NCBI GenBank assembly: GCA_003531155.1
Contig: DQHR01000044.1
Location: forward strand, 41,355 to 48,699
DNA length: 7,345 nucleotides
Reading direction: 5' to 3'
From: Bacteroidales bacterium
GTDB taxonomy: Bacteria > Bacteroidota > Bacteroidia > Bacteroidales > Tenuifilaceae
Shown here: positions 1-6,753 of the stretch, in pieces
Numbering within the stretch: the first letter of the stretch is position 1
How the letters are laid out: each line of letters starts with the position of its first letter
Translations under genes and position numbers: made by a program
The notes under the pieces: generated by a model
The model's input: only the letters and a program-made list of their open reading frames with translations
What the model was told of the DNA's origin: nothing
Database searches by the model: none

Positions 1-177
1 TTTTCATTGAATCGTTCATATTATGGGTTATATTTACCAGCAGGTTTGTGGCGACAAATGCAAAATTTTTCGACCAACTCATTGGCTTTAGTGATTAGTT
101 CAACTCATTATAATGCCAATGATTATATTTATAATTACGATGAATTTTTAGCCTATAGGAGGATTAAAGGTGAGTAG
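1..177 (+). CDS. FdtA/QdtA-like sugar 3,4-ketoisomerase, C-terminal part (5' end outside window)
   Basis: This frame is open from the first base and codes for 58 residues before a TAG stop, so only the C-terminal part of the protein is visible. It begins FSLNRSYYGLYLPAGLWRQM and continues with LALVISS and a NDYIYNYDEFL tail. These are the hallmarks of the last strands and helix of the WxcM/FdtA-type cupin ketoisomerases, which convert dTDP-4-keto-6-deoxyglucose to the 3-keto isomer in the cytoplasm. By hand alignment about 23 of 52 residues match the C-terminus of the next gene, so the two are tandem paralogues. The catalytic His-containing part lies upstream of the window, so activity cannot be judged. 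Its last 8 bases overlap the GTG start of the next gene, implying translational coupling. The family assignment is firm; whether it is FdtA-like (galacto) or QdtA-like (gluco) is not decidable here. Confidence 0.85.
   Translation, partial: FSLNRSYYGLYLPAGLWRQMQNFSTNSLALVISSTHYNANDYIYNYDEFLAYRRIKGE
157..162 (+). promoter_or_regulatory. Shine-Dalgarno-like AGGAGG for the GTG-started ketoisomerase gene
   Basis: AGGAGG lies 7 bases before the GTG at 170 and sits inside the end of the preceding reading frame, where it codes Arg-Arg. The spacing is ideal for 16S rRNA anti-SD pairing and supports GTG 170 as the start. It stands out because the other starts in this window have only A-rich leaders or weak purine runs. 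It could also be a coincidence of two AGG arginine codons. Confidence 0.55.
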
Positions 178-586
178 CATTCTTGATTGCAAAGTTATTC
201 CTCTCTATAAAATTCACAATAGGGCTGGAAATATTACAATTGTTGAAGGGAAAAAAAATGTACCATTTGAAGTTAAGCGAATTTATTATCTATATGATAT
301 CCCTGGAGGCGAAGGCAGAGGAGGTCATGCGCATAGAGAGTTGAGACAATTAATTGTGGCTGCTAGTGGTTCTTTTAATGTAATTTTGGATGATGGAAAA
401 GACAAGAAAACGTTTTATTTGAATCGACCTGATTATGGGTTATTGGTTGTTCCTTGTATTTGGCGAGAGTTGGTTGATTTTTCATCAGGGGCAATATGTT
501 TAGTGTTAGCATCTGATATTTATAAAGAAGAAGATTATTTTCGCAACTATGATTTCTTTTTAAAATATATTGACAATGAAGTTTAA
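170..586 (+). CDS. fdtA: FdtA/QdtA-like dTDP-4-oxo-6-deoxyglucose 3,4-ketoisomerase
   Basis: This 138-residue protein has the usual single-cupin length for the FdtA/QdtA (WxcM-like) family. The family isomerises dTDP-4-keto-6-deoxy-D-glucose to a dTDP-3-keto-6-deoxyhexose, the substrate for a 3-aminotransferase. Visible family signatures are NITIVEGKKNVPFEVKRIYY (21-40), YDIPGG (42-47), RGGHAH (50-55) with the paired histidines H53 and H55 expected in the active site, SGSFNVILDDG, LNRPDYGL, IWREL, and the closing EEDYFRNYDFFL. The GTG start at 170 is chosen because it follows a good AGGAGG and leaves the typical N-terminal length. The gene overlaps the preceding paralogue by 8 bases and the next gene by 11. 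The downstream acetyltransferase and aminotransferase fit a dTDP-3-acetamido-3,6-dideoxyhexose pathway. FdtA (galacto product) and QdtA (gluco product) cannot be told apart with certainty by eye, so the symbol denotes the family. Confidence 0.88.
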   Translation: MSSILDCKVIPLYKIHNRAGNITIVEGKKNVPFEVKRIYYLYDIPGGEGRGGHAHRELRQLIVAASGSFNVILDDGKDKKTFYLNRPDYGLLVVPCIWRELVDFSSGAICLVLASDIYKEEDYFRNYDFFLKYIDNEV

Positions 587-1343
587 TAATAAATATCAAG
601 TATTAGGCTCTAAAGTTAAGTTTGGTAAAAATGTTAGAATAGGAGATAACACCATTATCTATGACAATACCATAATTGGAAATGACACCATTATTGCGAA
701 TGATTGCGTAATAGGCGAGCCATCCTCCGATTATTATTACAATGAAAATTACACTAATAAAACAACCCAAATAGGAGATAATTGCTTAATAAGGAGTCAT
801 GCTATTATTTACAATGGAAACAGTATTGGGAATAATCTATCCACAGGCCATAGAATTATGCTTCGGGAAAATAATAATATTGGAAATAATTGTAAAATAG
901 GTAATTATACTGAATTGCATGGACATGTGAGAATAGGTAATTATTCAAATTTGCATAGCAGTGTATGTATCGTAGAAAATGCGAATATTGGCAATTTTGT
1001 GTGGATTGCACCTGGAACAATACTTACAAATGATATTACCCCTCCTTCAAATAATAGAAAATCACCTATTGTAGATGACTATACATTTATCGCCGTTAAT
1101 TGTGTAATCCTACCTGGAGTTAGAATTGGGAAGCATTGTTTGATTGGAGCCTCTACTTTGGTTACAAAAGATGTAGAAGATTATTCTGTATGCCTAGGCA
1201 CGCCAGGTAAATTTATTAAAGATATAAGAGACATTGAAATTAAAAACATAAAACACTATCCTTGGCCAAATAATTTTGAACAAGGAATGCCGTGGGAAGG
1301 CATTGGGTATGAGAACTGGATTAAAACACAAAACAATGATTAG
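576..1343 (+). CDS. Left-handed beta-helix N-acetyltransferase, QdtC-like (dTDP-3-amino-3,6-dideoxyhexose)
   Basis: This 255-residue protein is built from hexapeptide repeats. Units of the type [IV]-G-[DN]-N recur from about residue 15 to 200 (for example IGDNTI, IGNDTI, IGNNCK, IGNYTE, IGNFVW, IGKHCL), forming the prism-shaped fold of acetyl-CoA-dependent transferases. Loops break the helix at CVIGEPSSDYYY (44-55) and LTNDITPP (150-157). LGTPGKF (208-213) marks the end of the coil, followed by a tail with HYPWPNNF (227-234) and GMPWEG. That loop and the PWP-type tail are, from memory, features of QdtC-like enzymes, which N-acetylate the 3-amino group of dTDP-Qui3N in the cytoplasm. The length also suits QdtC. 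I chose ATG 576; a TTG at 570 in the same frame would add two residues but is a poor start. The gene overlaps its neighbours by 11 and 8 bases and sits between the ketoisomerase and aminotransferase of the same pathway. A Fuc3N substrate remains possible. Confidence 0.85.
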   Translation: MKFNNKYQVLGSKVKFGKNVRIGDNTIIYDNTIIGNDTIIANDCVIGEPSSDYYYNENYTNKTTQIGDNCLIRSHAIIYNGNSIGNNLSTGHRIMLRENNNIGNNCKIGNYTELHGHVRIGNYSNLHSSVCIVENANIGNFVWIAPGTILTNDITPPSNNRKSPIVDDYTFIAVNCVILPGVRIGKHCLIGASTLVTKDVEDYSVCLGTPGKFIKDIRDIEIKNIKHYPWPNNFEQGMPWEGIGYENWIKTQNND

Positions 1344-2451
1344 TTTTTTGGACTTAAAAAAAATTAACGAAAGTTTTGAACCTGAAATTTCGCGTGCTAT
1401 TAAGAATGTTTTGAATTCAGGTTGGTATTTATTGGGAAGTGAAACAAAAAAATTTGAAAATGAGTACTCAGAATATATAGGATCAGATCATTGCATTGGT
1501 GTTGCAAATGGTCTAGATGCTCTTCGCTTAATTTTTAGAGCATATATTGAATTAGGAGAAATGAAAGAGGGGGATGAAATAATTGTTCCAGCAAATACCT
1601 ATATAGCATCAATTCTTGCAATTACAGATAATCGACTTTCTCCTGTTTTAGTTGAACCAGCCTTAAGCACATTTAACATTGATCCTTATCTAATAGAATC
1701 ACGAATTACGGAGAGGACTAAGGGGATTATGATTGTCCATTTATATGGAAAAAATGCAATGCATCCTGAAATTCAACGACTTGTAGATAAGTATAATCTC
1801 AAGCTTATTGAGGATAATGCTCAAGCACATGGGGCATTTTACGGTAAATCCAGAACAGGCTCTTTAGGTAATGCTGCCGGCCATAGTTTTTATCCGGGTA
1901 AAAATTTAGGTGCAATAGGCGATGCCGGAGCAGTAACAACCAATAACGATACTCTTGCAGATGTAATAAGAACTCTTGCAAACTATGGCTCAAAAAAAAA
2001 GTATGAGAATATATATCAAGGATCAAACTCTAGGCTAGACGAAATACAAGCAGCAATACTACGTGTCAAGTTAAATCGACTCGACATAGACAACCAAAAA
2101 AGGAGGGACGTTGCTCAGTATTATTCTGAAAATATCAAAAACCCTCATTTAATACTACCTTCATCAAATAACGGCCAACTATCGACTGATAATTCCCATG
2201 TTTGGCATCTATTTGTTATAAGGTCAATATTTCGAGATAAATTACAAGCACATTTATCTGAAAAAGGAATACAGACAATAATTCATTACCCTATCCCTCC
2301 CCACCGACAAGGTGCTTATAAGGCATGGAACAAATTTCGTTTTAAAATTACTGAAGAAATACATGATCAAGTATTGAGTTTACCAATAAACCCTGTATTG
2401 ACAATAGACGAATTGTTTAAAATAACAGATACCATAAACAAGTGGAGATGA
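1336..2451 (+). CDS. DegT/DnrJ/EryC1 family PLP-dependent sugar 3-aminotransferase (FdtB/QdtB-like)
   Basis: This 371-residue protein has the normal length for sugar aminotransferases of fold type I. The pyridoxal phosphate lysine is in HSFYPGKNLGA (Lys189), and the cofactor-contacting segment is EDNAQAHG (159-166), with Asp160 expected to bind the pyridine nitrogen. Other signatures are ANGLDAL (57-63), VPANTYIAS, GDAGAV, NYGSKKKY and NSRLDEIQAA. It should transfer an amino group from glutamate to the 3-keto sugar made by the ketoisomerase, giving dTDP-3-amino-3,6-dideoxyhexose for the acetyltransferase just upstream. ATG 1336 is chosen because MISFLDLKKI is the characteristic N-terminus of the family. 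A TTG at 1276 in the same frame would add 20 unrelated residues and a 68-base overlap. With ATG 1336 the overlap is 8 bases, as for its neighbours. C3 rather than C4 specificity is inferred from context and the FdtB/TylB-like motifs. Confidence 0.92.
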   Translation: MISFLDLKKINESFEPEISRAIKNVLNSGWYLLGSETKKFENEYSEYIGSDHCIGVANGLDALRLIFRAYIELGEMKEGDEIIVPANTYIASILAITDNRLSPVLVEPALSTFNIDPYLIESRITERTKGIMIVHLYGKNAMHPEIQRLVDKYNLKLIEDNAQAHGAFYGKSRTGSLGNAAGHSFYPGKNLGAIGDAGAVTTNNDTLADVIRTLANYGSKKKYENIYQGSNSRLDEIQAAILRVKLNRLDIDNQKRRDVAQYYSENIKNPHLILPSSNNGQLSTDNSHVWHLFVIRSIFRDKLQAHLSEKGIQTIIHYPIPPHRQGAYKAWNKFRFKITEEIHDQVLSLPINPVLTIDELFKITDTINKWR

Positions 2452-2481
2452 TTATTCCACATAATGAATAAGGGGAAAGGT

Positions 2482-3411
2482 ATGCCAAAAATATCGTTTA
2501 TTATACCTTGTTATTATAATGAAAAAAACATTTTAATAACAAAAGAGGAATTAATTAACAATGAGAATTTATTTCCAAAAAATTTAAGTTTTGAATATAT
2601 TCTAGTTGATGATGGTTCAAAGGATAAAACATTAGAAGAACTTCTAAAATTTAAAAATGAATTTCCTGATAAAGTTAAAGTTATTAAACTTTCTGGAAAT
2701 TTTGGCTCATATAATGCTATTTTAGCAGGAATGAATTTTGCCTCTGGCGACTGTAATGTTATTTTAGCTGCAGATTTACAAGATCCTCCTGATTTGATTC
2801 CAAAAATGTATGAGTATTGGACCAAAGGAATAAAATTTGTAATTGCAAATAGACAAAATAGAGAGGAATCCTTTATCCATAAATTGTTTTCAAACACTTA
2901 CCATTATCTAATAAGAAAATTTGCACTTAAAGATGTTCCAACGGGAGGATTTGACTTGGTGCTCTTTGATAAACAGCTCAGAGAGGATATTGTTAAAATA
3001 AATGAAAAAAACACAAATCAAATATACCTATTATCATGGCTAAAATATGATTATGTTAGCGTTGCTTATACGAGGCGAAAAAGAGAGATTGGGAAATCAA
3101 AATGGACAATTTCCAAAAAAATAAAGTTATTTGTAGATTCATTTGTTTCATTTTCTTTTTTCCCTATTCGATTAATAAGTGTTGCAGGACTTATTCTTGG
3201 TATAATTTCTTTTTTTTACGGACTATTTGTAATATATGCTAAAATTTCAGGTTTAGTCCCACTTCAAGGATGGACCGCTATAATGGTTGTACTCCTATTT
3301 GTATCATCTTTTCAAATGATTGCTTTAGGAATTATTGGCGAATATGTTTGGCGAGCCATGGATGCAGCACGCAACAGGCCCAATTTTGTAGTTGAACAAA
3401 CATATCTTTAG
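2482..3411 (+). CDS. GT2 family polyprenyl-phosphate glycosyltransferase, GtrB/DPM1-like membrane protein
   Basis: From ATG 2482 the protein is 309 residues. It has a GT-A domain with ISFIIPCYYNEK at the N-terminus, VDDGSKD (42 onwards), NFGSYNAI and ADLQDPPDLIP (DLQDPP at 98-103, the metal/nucleotide-binding acidic motif). It also has RRKREIGKSKW (198-208), the basic segment typical of GtrB/ArnC-like enzymes. Two predicted membrane helices follow (about 228-254 and 264-289). The family moves a sugar from a nucleotide donor to polyprenyl phosphate on the cytoplasmic face, making a lipid-linked donor for enzymes outside. An in-frame ATG at 2464 would add six residues (MNKGKG). I prefer 2482 because the family usually begins a few residues before SFIIPCYNE and the purine run AGGGGAAAGG ends just upstream. 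The GT-C-like protein encoded next is the likely user of the product. No GtrA-type flippase gene is in the window. The sugar transferred is unknown. Confidence 0.88.
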   Translation: MPKISFIIPCYYNEKNILITKEELINNENLFPKNLSFEYILVDDGSKDKTLEELLKFKNEFPDKVKVIKLSGNFGSYNAILAGMNFASGDCNVILAADLQDPPDLIPKMYEYWTKGIKFVIANRQNREESFIHKLFSNTYHYLIRKFALKDVPTGGFDLVLFDKQLREDIVKINEKNTNQIYLLSWLKYDYVSVAYTRRKREIGKSKWTISKKIKLFVDSFVSFSFFPIRLISVAGLILGIISFFYGLFVIYAKISGLVPLQGWTAIMVVLLFVSSFQMIALGIIGEYVWRAMDAARNRPNFVVEQTYL

Positions 3412-3466
3412 GCGTTTCATCATAAATTAATTGTTTTAAAAAACATTCAAATTCAACCGTAAATTT
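3412..3466. other. AT-rich intergenic gap between the glycosyltransferase genes
   Basis: This 55-base gap is the longest in the window, or 109 bases if the next gene starts at ATG 3521. It is AT-rich. It contains a small inverted repeat, TGTTTT/AAAACA (3432-3445), with only two bases between the arms; it lacks G+C pairs and a following T tract, so I do not call a terminator. I see no convincing Bacteroidota promoter (a TTTG near -33 with TAnnTTTG near -7). Confidence 0.4.
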
Positions 3467-4924
3467 ATGGTTTTAAAAGGATATTCATTCTTTAAGTATA
3501 GTGGAGAAAAAATAAAGGTGATGTTTGGTATACTAAGATGGAAGTTTATTTTTATTATAAGCATAATATTTTATATTTCAATAGCACTTTTTGTTAATAC
3601 TCCCTTTATTGGTTCAGATGGCCGTTCCTATCAAAGAATGGCCGTTAATATTGCCGAAGGAAATGGTTTTTCTAATAGTATTGCTCCACCCTTTGAAAAG
3701 CAATTTTTTAGAGAACCTGGTTATCCTTGCTTTTTTTCAATAGCATGTAGTGTAAACAAGTTGTTAGGAAATACAAATGTTGCCTTAGAGTATAAAGATG
3801 ACAATCCGGGCTATTATGAGGGCTCGCACCCAGAAATAATTATTTTGAGAATATTACAAGCAATACTAGCGAGTTTAACAGTTTTATTTTTCTATAAAAC
3901 ACTTTTATTTTTCTTAGATCCAATTCTTTCTGCAATAATATCTTTCCTTTTTATTTTCTATTTACCCTTTGCAATATTTGTTACATTTCCTCAAAGAGAA
4001 ATACTTGTTACAGCAATTTTAACTTTCATGGGCTTTTTATTTATTAGGTCGGCCACTTCAAATAAAAACCTATGGTTTGATATTTTATTCGGGATTTTAG
4101 CTGCTGTATTGGTATTAACTCTTCAAGCATACGTATTTATACTTCCATTTTTTTTAATTGCCCACATAGTCATTTCTAAAAGCTTTAAGAAATCAGCGAT
4201 TTCTGCAACTATTATTGCCGGGGTTTTTCTTTTAGGTGTTACGCCTTGGATTTACCGTGCTTATAACGAGGTCAACGATTTAAGGGTAATAAAATCGTTT
4301 GGAGTTTCGTACACCTACGAATATAAAAAATTTCATGACGCAAACGCTAAAGCTTACTATGCAGACCTTGACGGTAATGCAGCCTTTTATAAAAGTAAAA
4401 TTGTTGAGAGTTATAATGAGTCAGGCAAAATAATGTTCGAAAAATCGTATAATGGCTTTTACACCAAATATGCCGATTCGCTTAATAATGTTATTAACCA
4501 AAAAGCGCTCAGTTCAAATTTCGATTGGTTAAAATTTAAGGTCAAAAGCATTGTTCAAATTAACTTTCGAAAAGCATTTTTTTGGCCTTTTTGGAAACCC
4601 GACTTTCGTAAAAACATATCTACTATTCTTTCCGAAGATAGCAGGTTAAGCATACAAATAGCACTTGCAATTGGTTTTTTTATAGGTTTTATTGCATTAT
4701 TTGGAATTATACTTTTCATAAAAAAAACATGGTATTTTTTACCTGTTTTTACATTTCACTTTTTAATGATTCCCCTAATGGCTGACGAGGGTAGGCGTGT
4801 TTTACCTTTCCTTCCTTTTATATTCATGTTTTTTGTGCTAAGTTCGATTTACCTTTACTATTCAATAAGAAAGAAGCTACTTAAGATTAAAAAAGAAGAA
4901 CACTTTAATCCTTTTATTTTTTAA
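3467..4924 (+). CDS. Multi-spanning GT-C-like glycosyltransferase (PMT/ArnT-like superfamily)
   Basis: This 485-residue membrane protein has roughly ten hydrophobic segments. One is N-terminal (about 27-44), several lie between 122 and 262, and three are C-terminal (about 395-418, 422-438 and 445-466). A hydrophilic loop of some 125 residues (about 268-393) separates the last two groups. After the first helix comes GSDGRSY (49-55), whose Asp51 is in the place of the catalytic acidic residue of GT-C enzymes. It is followed by AEGNGF and FREPGYP (81-87), a recurrent motif of bacterial GT39/PMT-like proteins. PQREIL (175-180) and ADEGRRVLPFLPF (439-451) are also typical. Such enzymes use polyprenyl-phosphate sugars outside the cytoplasmic membrane to modify a glycan, lipid or protein. 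The preceding GtrB-like gene could supply the donor. An in-frame ATG at 3521 (Met19) is an alternative start. Acceptor and sugar cannot be inferred, and a purely structural membrane role is not excluded. Confidence 0.75.
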   Translation: MVLKGYSFFKYSGEKIKVMFGILRWKFIFIISIIFYISIALFVNTPFIGSDGRSYQRMAVNIAEGNGFSNSIAPPFEKQFFREPGYPCFFSIACSVNKLLGNTNVALEYKDDNPGYYEGSHPEIIILRILQAILASLTVLFFYKTLLFFLDPILSAIISFLFIFYLPFAIFVTFPQREILVTAILTFMGFLFIRSATSNKNLWFDILFGILAAVLVLTLQAYVFILPFFLIAHIVISKSFKKSAISATIIAGVFLLGVTPWIYRAYNEVNDLRVIKSFGVSYTYEYKKFHDANAKAYYADLDGNAAFYKSKIVESYNESGKIMFEKSYNGFYTKYADSLNNVINQKALSSNFDWLKFKVKSIVQINFRKAFFWPFWKPDFRKNISTILSEDSRLSIQIALAIGFFIGFIALFGIILFIKKTWYFLPVFTFHFLMIPLMADEGRRVLPFLPFIFMFFVLSSIYLYYSIRKKLLKIKKEEHFNPFIF

Positions 4925-4947
4925 AAATTTTATATACAAATCAAGAA

Positions 4948-5946
4948 ATGAAACGCTTTTTCAAGAAAATCTTTTTATTTTTAATACCAGTTTATATTTT
5001 TCTATTGATATACCTATTTACCGATCCGTTTAAAATTATTTATAACTACGATAATTATTACATTAATAACGATTTTGTAAGCTTAAACAGAGCTGTTATT
5101 AATGCAAAAACGTACCTAAAAAATAGGAAAACACAAAAGTACAATGCATTTATATTTGGCAGCTCAAGGTCAATTGCTGCACATTGTAAGGATTGGATTA
5201 CTTATCTCCCTAACGATGCAAAACCCTTTCATTACGATGGAAATGCCGAGGGTTTGTATGGAATTAATAAAAAAGTAAAATTCATCGATTCGCAAGGAGA
5301 CACCATTAAGTATGCAGTAATTTTTATCGACCAAATGCTACTCGAAACCCTTGAGGTAAAAAATGAATTTTTATATGTTGAGTATCCAAGCTTAAGCGGC
5401 GAAGGGTGGTTAAATTATCACCTTCTTTTTTTAAAAGCATTTACAAATCCCAAATTCTTTTTAGGGTATTACTATTTTAAGTATACAGGTATTTATAAGC
5501 CATTTATGGGCAGTAAAATAATAAATTTAAAAAACCCTAATATTTCTAATCCTATAACTTCCGATTTGTTTCTTGGGTTCGAAACAGATATTAAGAACGA
5601 CTCAATTGCATACTTCGAGAAGTTGCAGTTTATGAGCAATCTTAAAAACACTATAAAACCAGTGGTTCTGAAGCCAACCGAAAAGGAAATTAAAATGTTG
5701 CTCGAAATTAAGGCGATTTTCGATAAGCATCGGACCTATTATAGAATTGTAAGTAACCCGTTCATTAGCCAGTTTCCATTATGTAGTGAACAAAAGGAGT
5801 TACTCGAAAGAATTTTTGGAAAGGATAAGGTTTTCGACTTTTCGGGCAAAAGTCGCTTTAGCAACGATTTGCATAACTTTTATGACCCAAGTCACTTTCG
5901 ACCAAATGTAGCAAACGAAATATTTAAAGAAATTTATAAAAACTAA
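4948..5946 (+). CDS. Membrane-anchored protein with SGNH-hydrolase-like motifs, function unknown
   Basis: I do not recognise this 332-residue protein as a named gene. Residues 1-6 are basic (MKRFFK), followed by a strongly hydrophobic stretch at about 8-25, which looks like an uncleaved signal anchor leaving the rest outside the cytoplasmic membrane. FIFGSSRS (68-75) resembles SGNH block I, with the nucleophile at Ser72 or Ser73. FYDPSHFRP (311-319), close to the C-terminus, resembles block V, with Asp313 and His316 as the expected acid and base. Between them, YAVIFIDQM looks like a core beta strand, while the Gly and Asn blocks II and III are not obvious. Proteins of this layout (DltD/AlgJ-like or uncharacterised) occur in glycan loci and may add or remove acyl groups. 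No MBOAT acyltransferase partner is visible. The gene follows the GT-C gene by 23 bases and precedes rfbF by 6, so it is probably co-transcribed. The coding call is firm; the fold assignment is tentative. Confidence 0.8.
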   Translation: MKRFFKKIFLFLIPVYIFLLIYLFTDPFKIIYNYDNYYINNDFVSLNRAVINAKTYLKNRKTQKYNAFIFGSSRSIAAHCKDWITYLPNDAKPFHYDGNAEGLYGINKKVKFIDSQGDTIKYAVIFIDQMLLETLEVKNEFLYVEYPSLSGEGWLNYHLLFLKAFTNPKFFLGYYYFKYTGIYKPFMGSKIINLKNPNISNPITSDLFLGFETDIKNDSIAYFEKLQFMSNLKNTIKPVVLKPTEKEIKMLLEIKAIFDKHRTYYRIVSNPFISQFPLCSEQKELLERIFGKDKVFDFSGKSRFSNDLHNFYDPSHFRPNVANEIFKEIYKN

Positions 5947-5952
5947 AGAAAA

Positions 5953-6732
5953 ATGAAAGTCATAATCCTTTGTGGCGGCATGGGCACCCGTTTACGCGAA
6001 GAAACTGAGTATAAACCAAAGCCAATGGTTGAGATCGGAGGAAAACCCATTCTTTGGCATATAATGAAGCATTATTCTTACTACGGATACAATGAATTCA
6101 TACTGGCCTTGGGATATAGAGGAAATGTTATTCGAGATTATTTTTTAAATTTTTACAATTATAATAACGATTTTACGGTTGATTTAACGAATAGCGGAAA
6201 TATTCAAATCCATAATGCTTCAATAAAAGAGAACTGGAAGGTTACTCTTGTTGAAACTGGAGAGGAAAGCATGACGGGTTATCGCACAAAGTTATGTGGT
6301 AAATATATCAACGAAGAGCAGTTTATGCTAACCTATGGTGATGCTGTTAGCAGTGTTGATATTGGTAAATTGGTCGAGTTTCATAAAAAAATGGATACAA
6401 TTGGAACAGTAACTGGTGTTTATCCTCCCTCCCGTTTTGGTGATTTAGTAATTAATGGCGATTACATCGAAAAATTTAAGCAACAGTTAAAGGATGTTGA
6501 AAACCAATCGCCAATTAATGGTGGATACTTCGTGTTTAAACGAGAGTTTTTAGATCTAATTCCTAATAGTTCGAATATAAATCTAGAGAACGAACCAATT
6601 GATGCAATTATTTCTCAGAAACAACTTTCGGTATATCAGCACAAAGATTTTTGGCAATGTATGGATACCTATAGGGATAATCAGTTGCTTGAAAAAATGT
6701 GGAAAGAAAATCCTGTGTGGAAGATTTGGTAA
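5953..6732 (+). CDS. rfbF: Glucose-1-phosphate cytidylyltransferase
   Basis: This 259-residue cytoplasmic enzyme is full length for RfbF/DdhA, which makes CDP-glucose from CTP and glucose-1-phosphate. The N-terminal nucleotide-binding signature LCGGMGTRLREET (6-18) is followed by KPKPMVEIGGKP (21-32), with the conserved lysine at 23. LALGYRGNVIRDYF (51-64), TYGDAVSSVDI (127-137, metal ligand Asp130), INGGYFVF (188-195) and FWQCMDTYRDNQLL (233-246, with Asp238) complete the family pattern. One small oddity is YGDA-V-SS where I expect YGDG-V-xD in most family members; this is from memory. ATG 5953 follows the previous stop by six bases with an A-rich leader, typical of Bacteroidota starts. The next gene encodes the CDP-glucose 4,6-dehydratase that uses its product, so the two form the usual first steps towards CDP-3,6-dideoxyhexoses. 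Confidence 0.96.
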   Translation: MKVIILCGGMGTRLREETEYKPKPMVEIGGKPILWHIMKHYSYYGYNEFILALGYRGNVIRDYFLNFYNYNNDFTVDLTNSGNIQIHNASIKENWKVTLVETGEESMTGYRTKLCGKYINEEQFMLTYGDAVSSVDIGKLVEFHKKMDTIGTVTGVYPPSRFGDLVINGDYIEKFKQQLKDVENQSPINGGYFVFKREFLDLIPNSSNINLENEPIDAIISQKQLSVYQHKDFWQCMDTYRDNQLLEKMWKENPVWKIW

Positions 6733-6753
6733 CTCTCTAAAAATTTATGATTA

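Noticed and set aside
375..599. Minus-strand reading frame of 74 codons opposite the ketoisomerase
   Set aside because: It lies antisense to a well-supported gene, has no recognisable protein features and reflects the AT-rich codons of the other strand.
620..1180. Short repeated DNA motifs (ATAATTGGAAATGA-like) considered as a repeat array
   Set aside because: They are the coding trace of hexapeptide protein repeats (IGNN units), irregular at the DNA level and in frame with the acetyltransferase.
1276..1335. TTG-initiated 20-residue N-terminal extension of the aminotransferase
   Set aside because: The extension is just the acetyltransferase tail read in another frame. The family start MISFLDL begins at ATG 1336.
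1805..2026. Minus-strand reading frame opposite the aminotransferase
   Set aside because: It is antisense to the PLP-lysine region of a clear DegT-family gene; its Leu/His-rich composition is typical of a shadow frame.
2448..2471. Tiny frame MIIPHNE beginning at the ATG overlapping the aminotransferase stop
   Set aside because: It is seven codons long and ends at once; at most a chance ATG, with the GT2 start just downstream.
2514..2897. Minus-strand 127-codon frame opposite the GT2 gene
   Set aside because: It is fully contained antisense to the conserved GT-A domain, with no leader or family motif.
3432..3445. Inverted repeat TGTTTT-AA-AAAACA considered as a terminator or operator
   Set aside because: The arms contain one G:C pair and the loop is two bases, with no T tract after it. 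Such palindromes arise by chance in AT-rich gaps.
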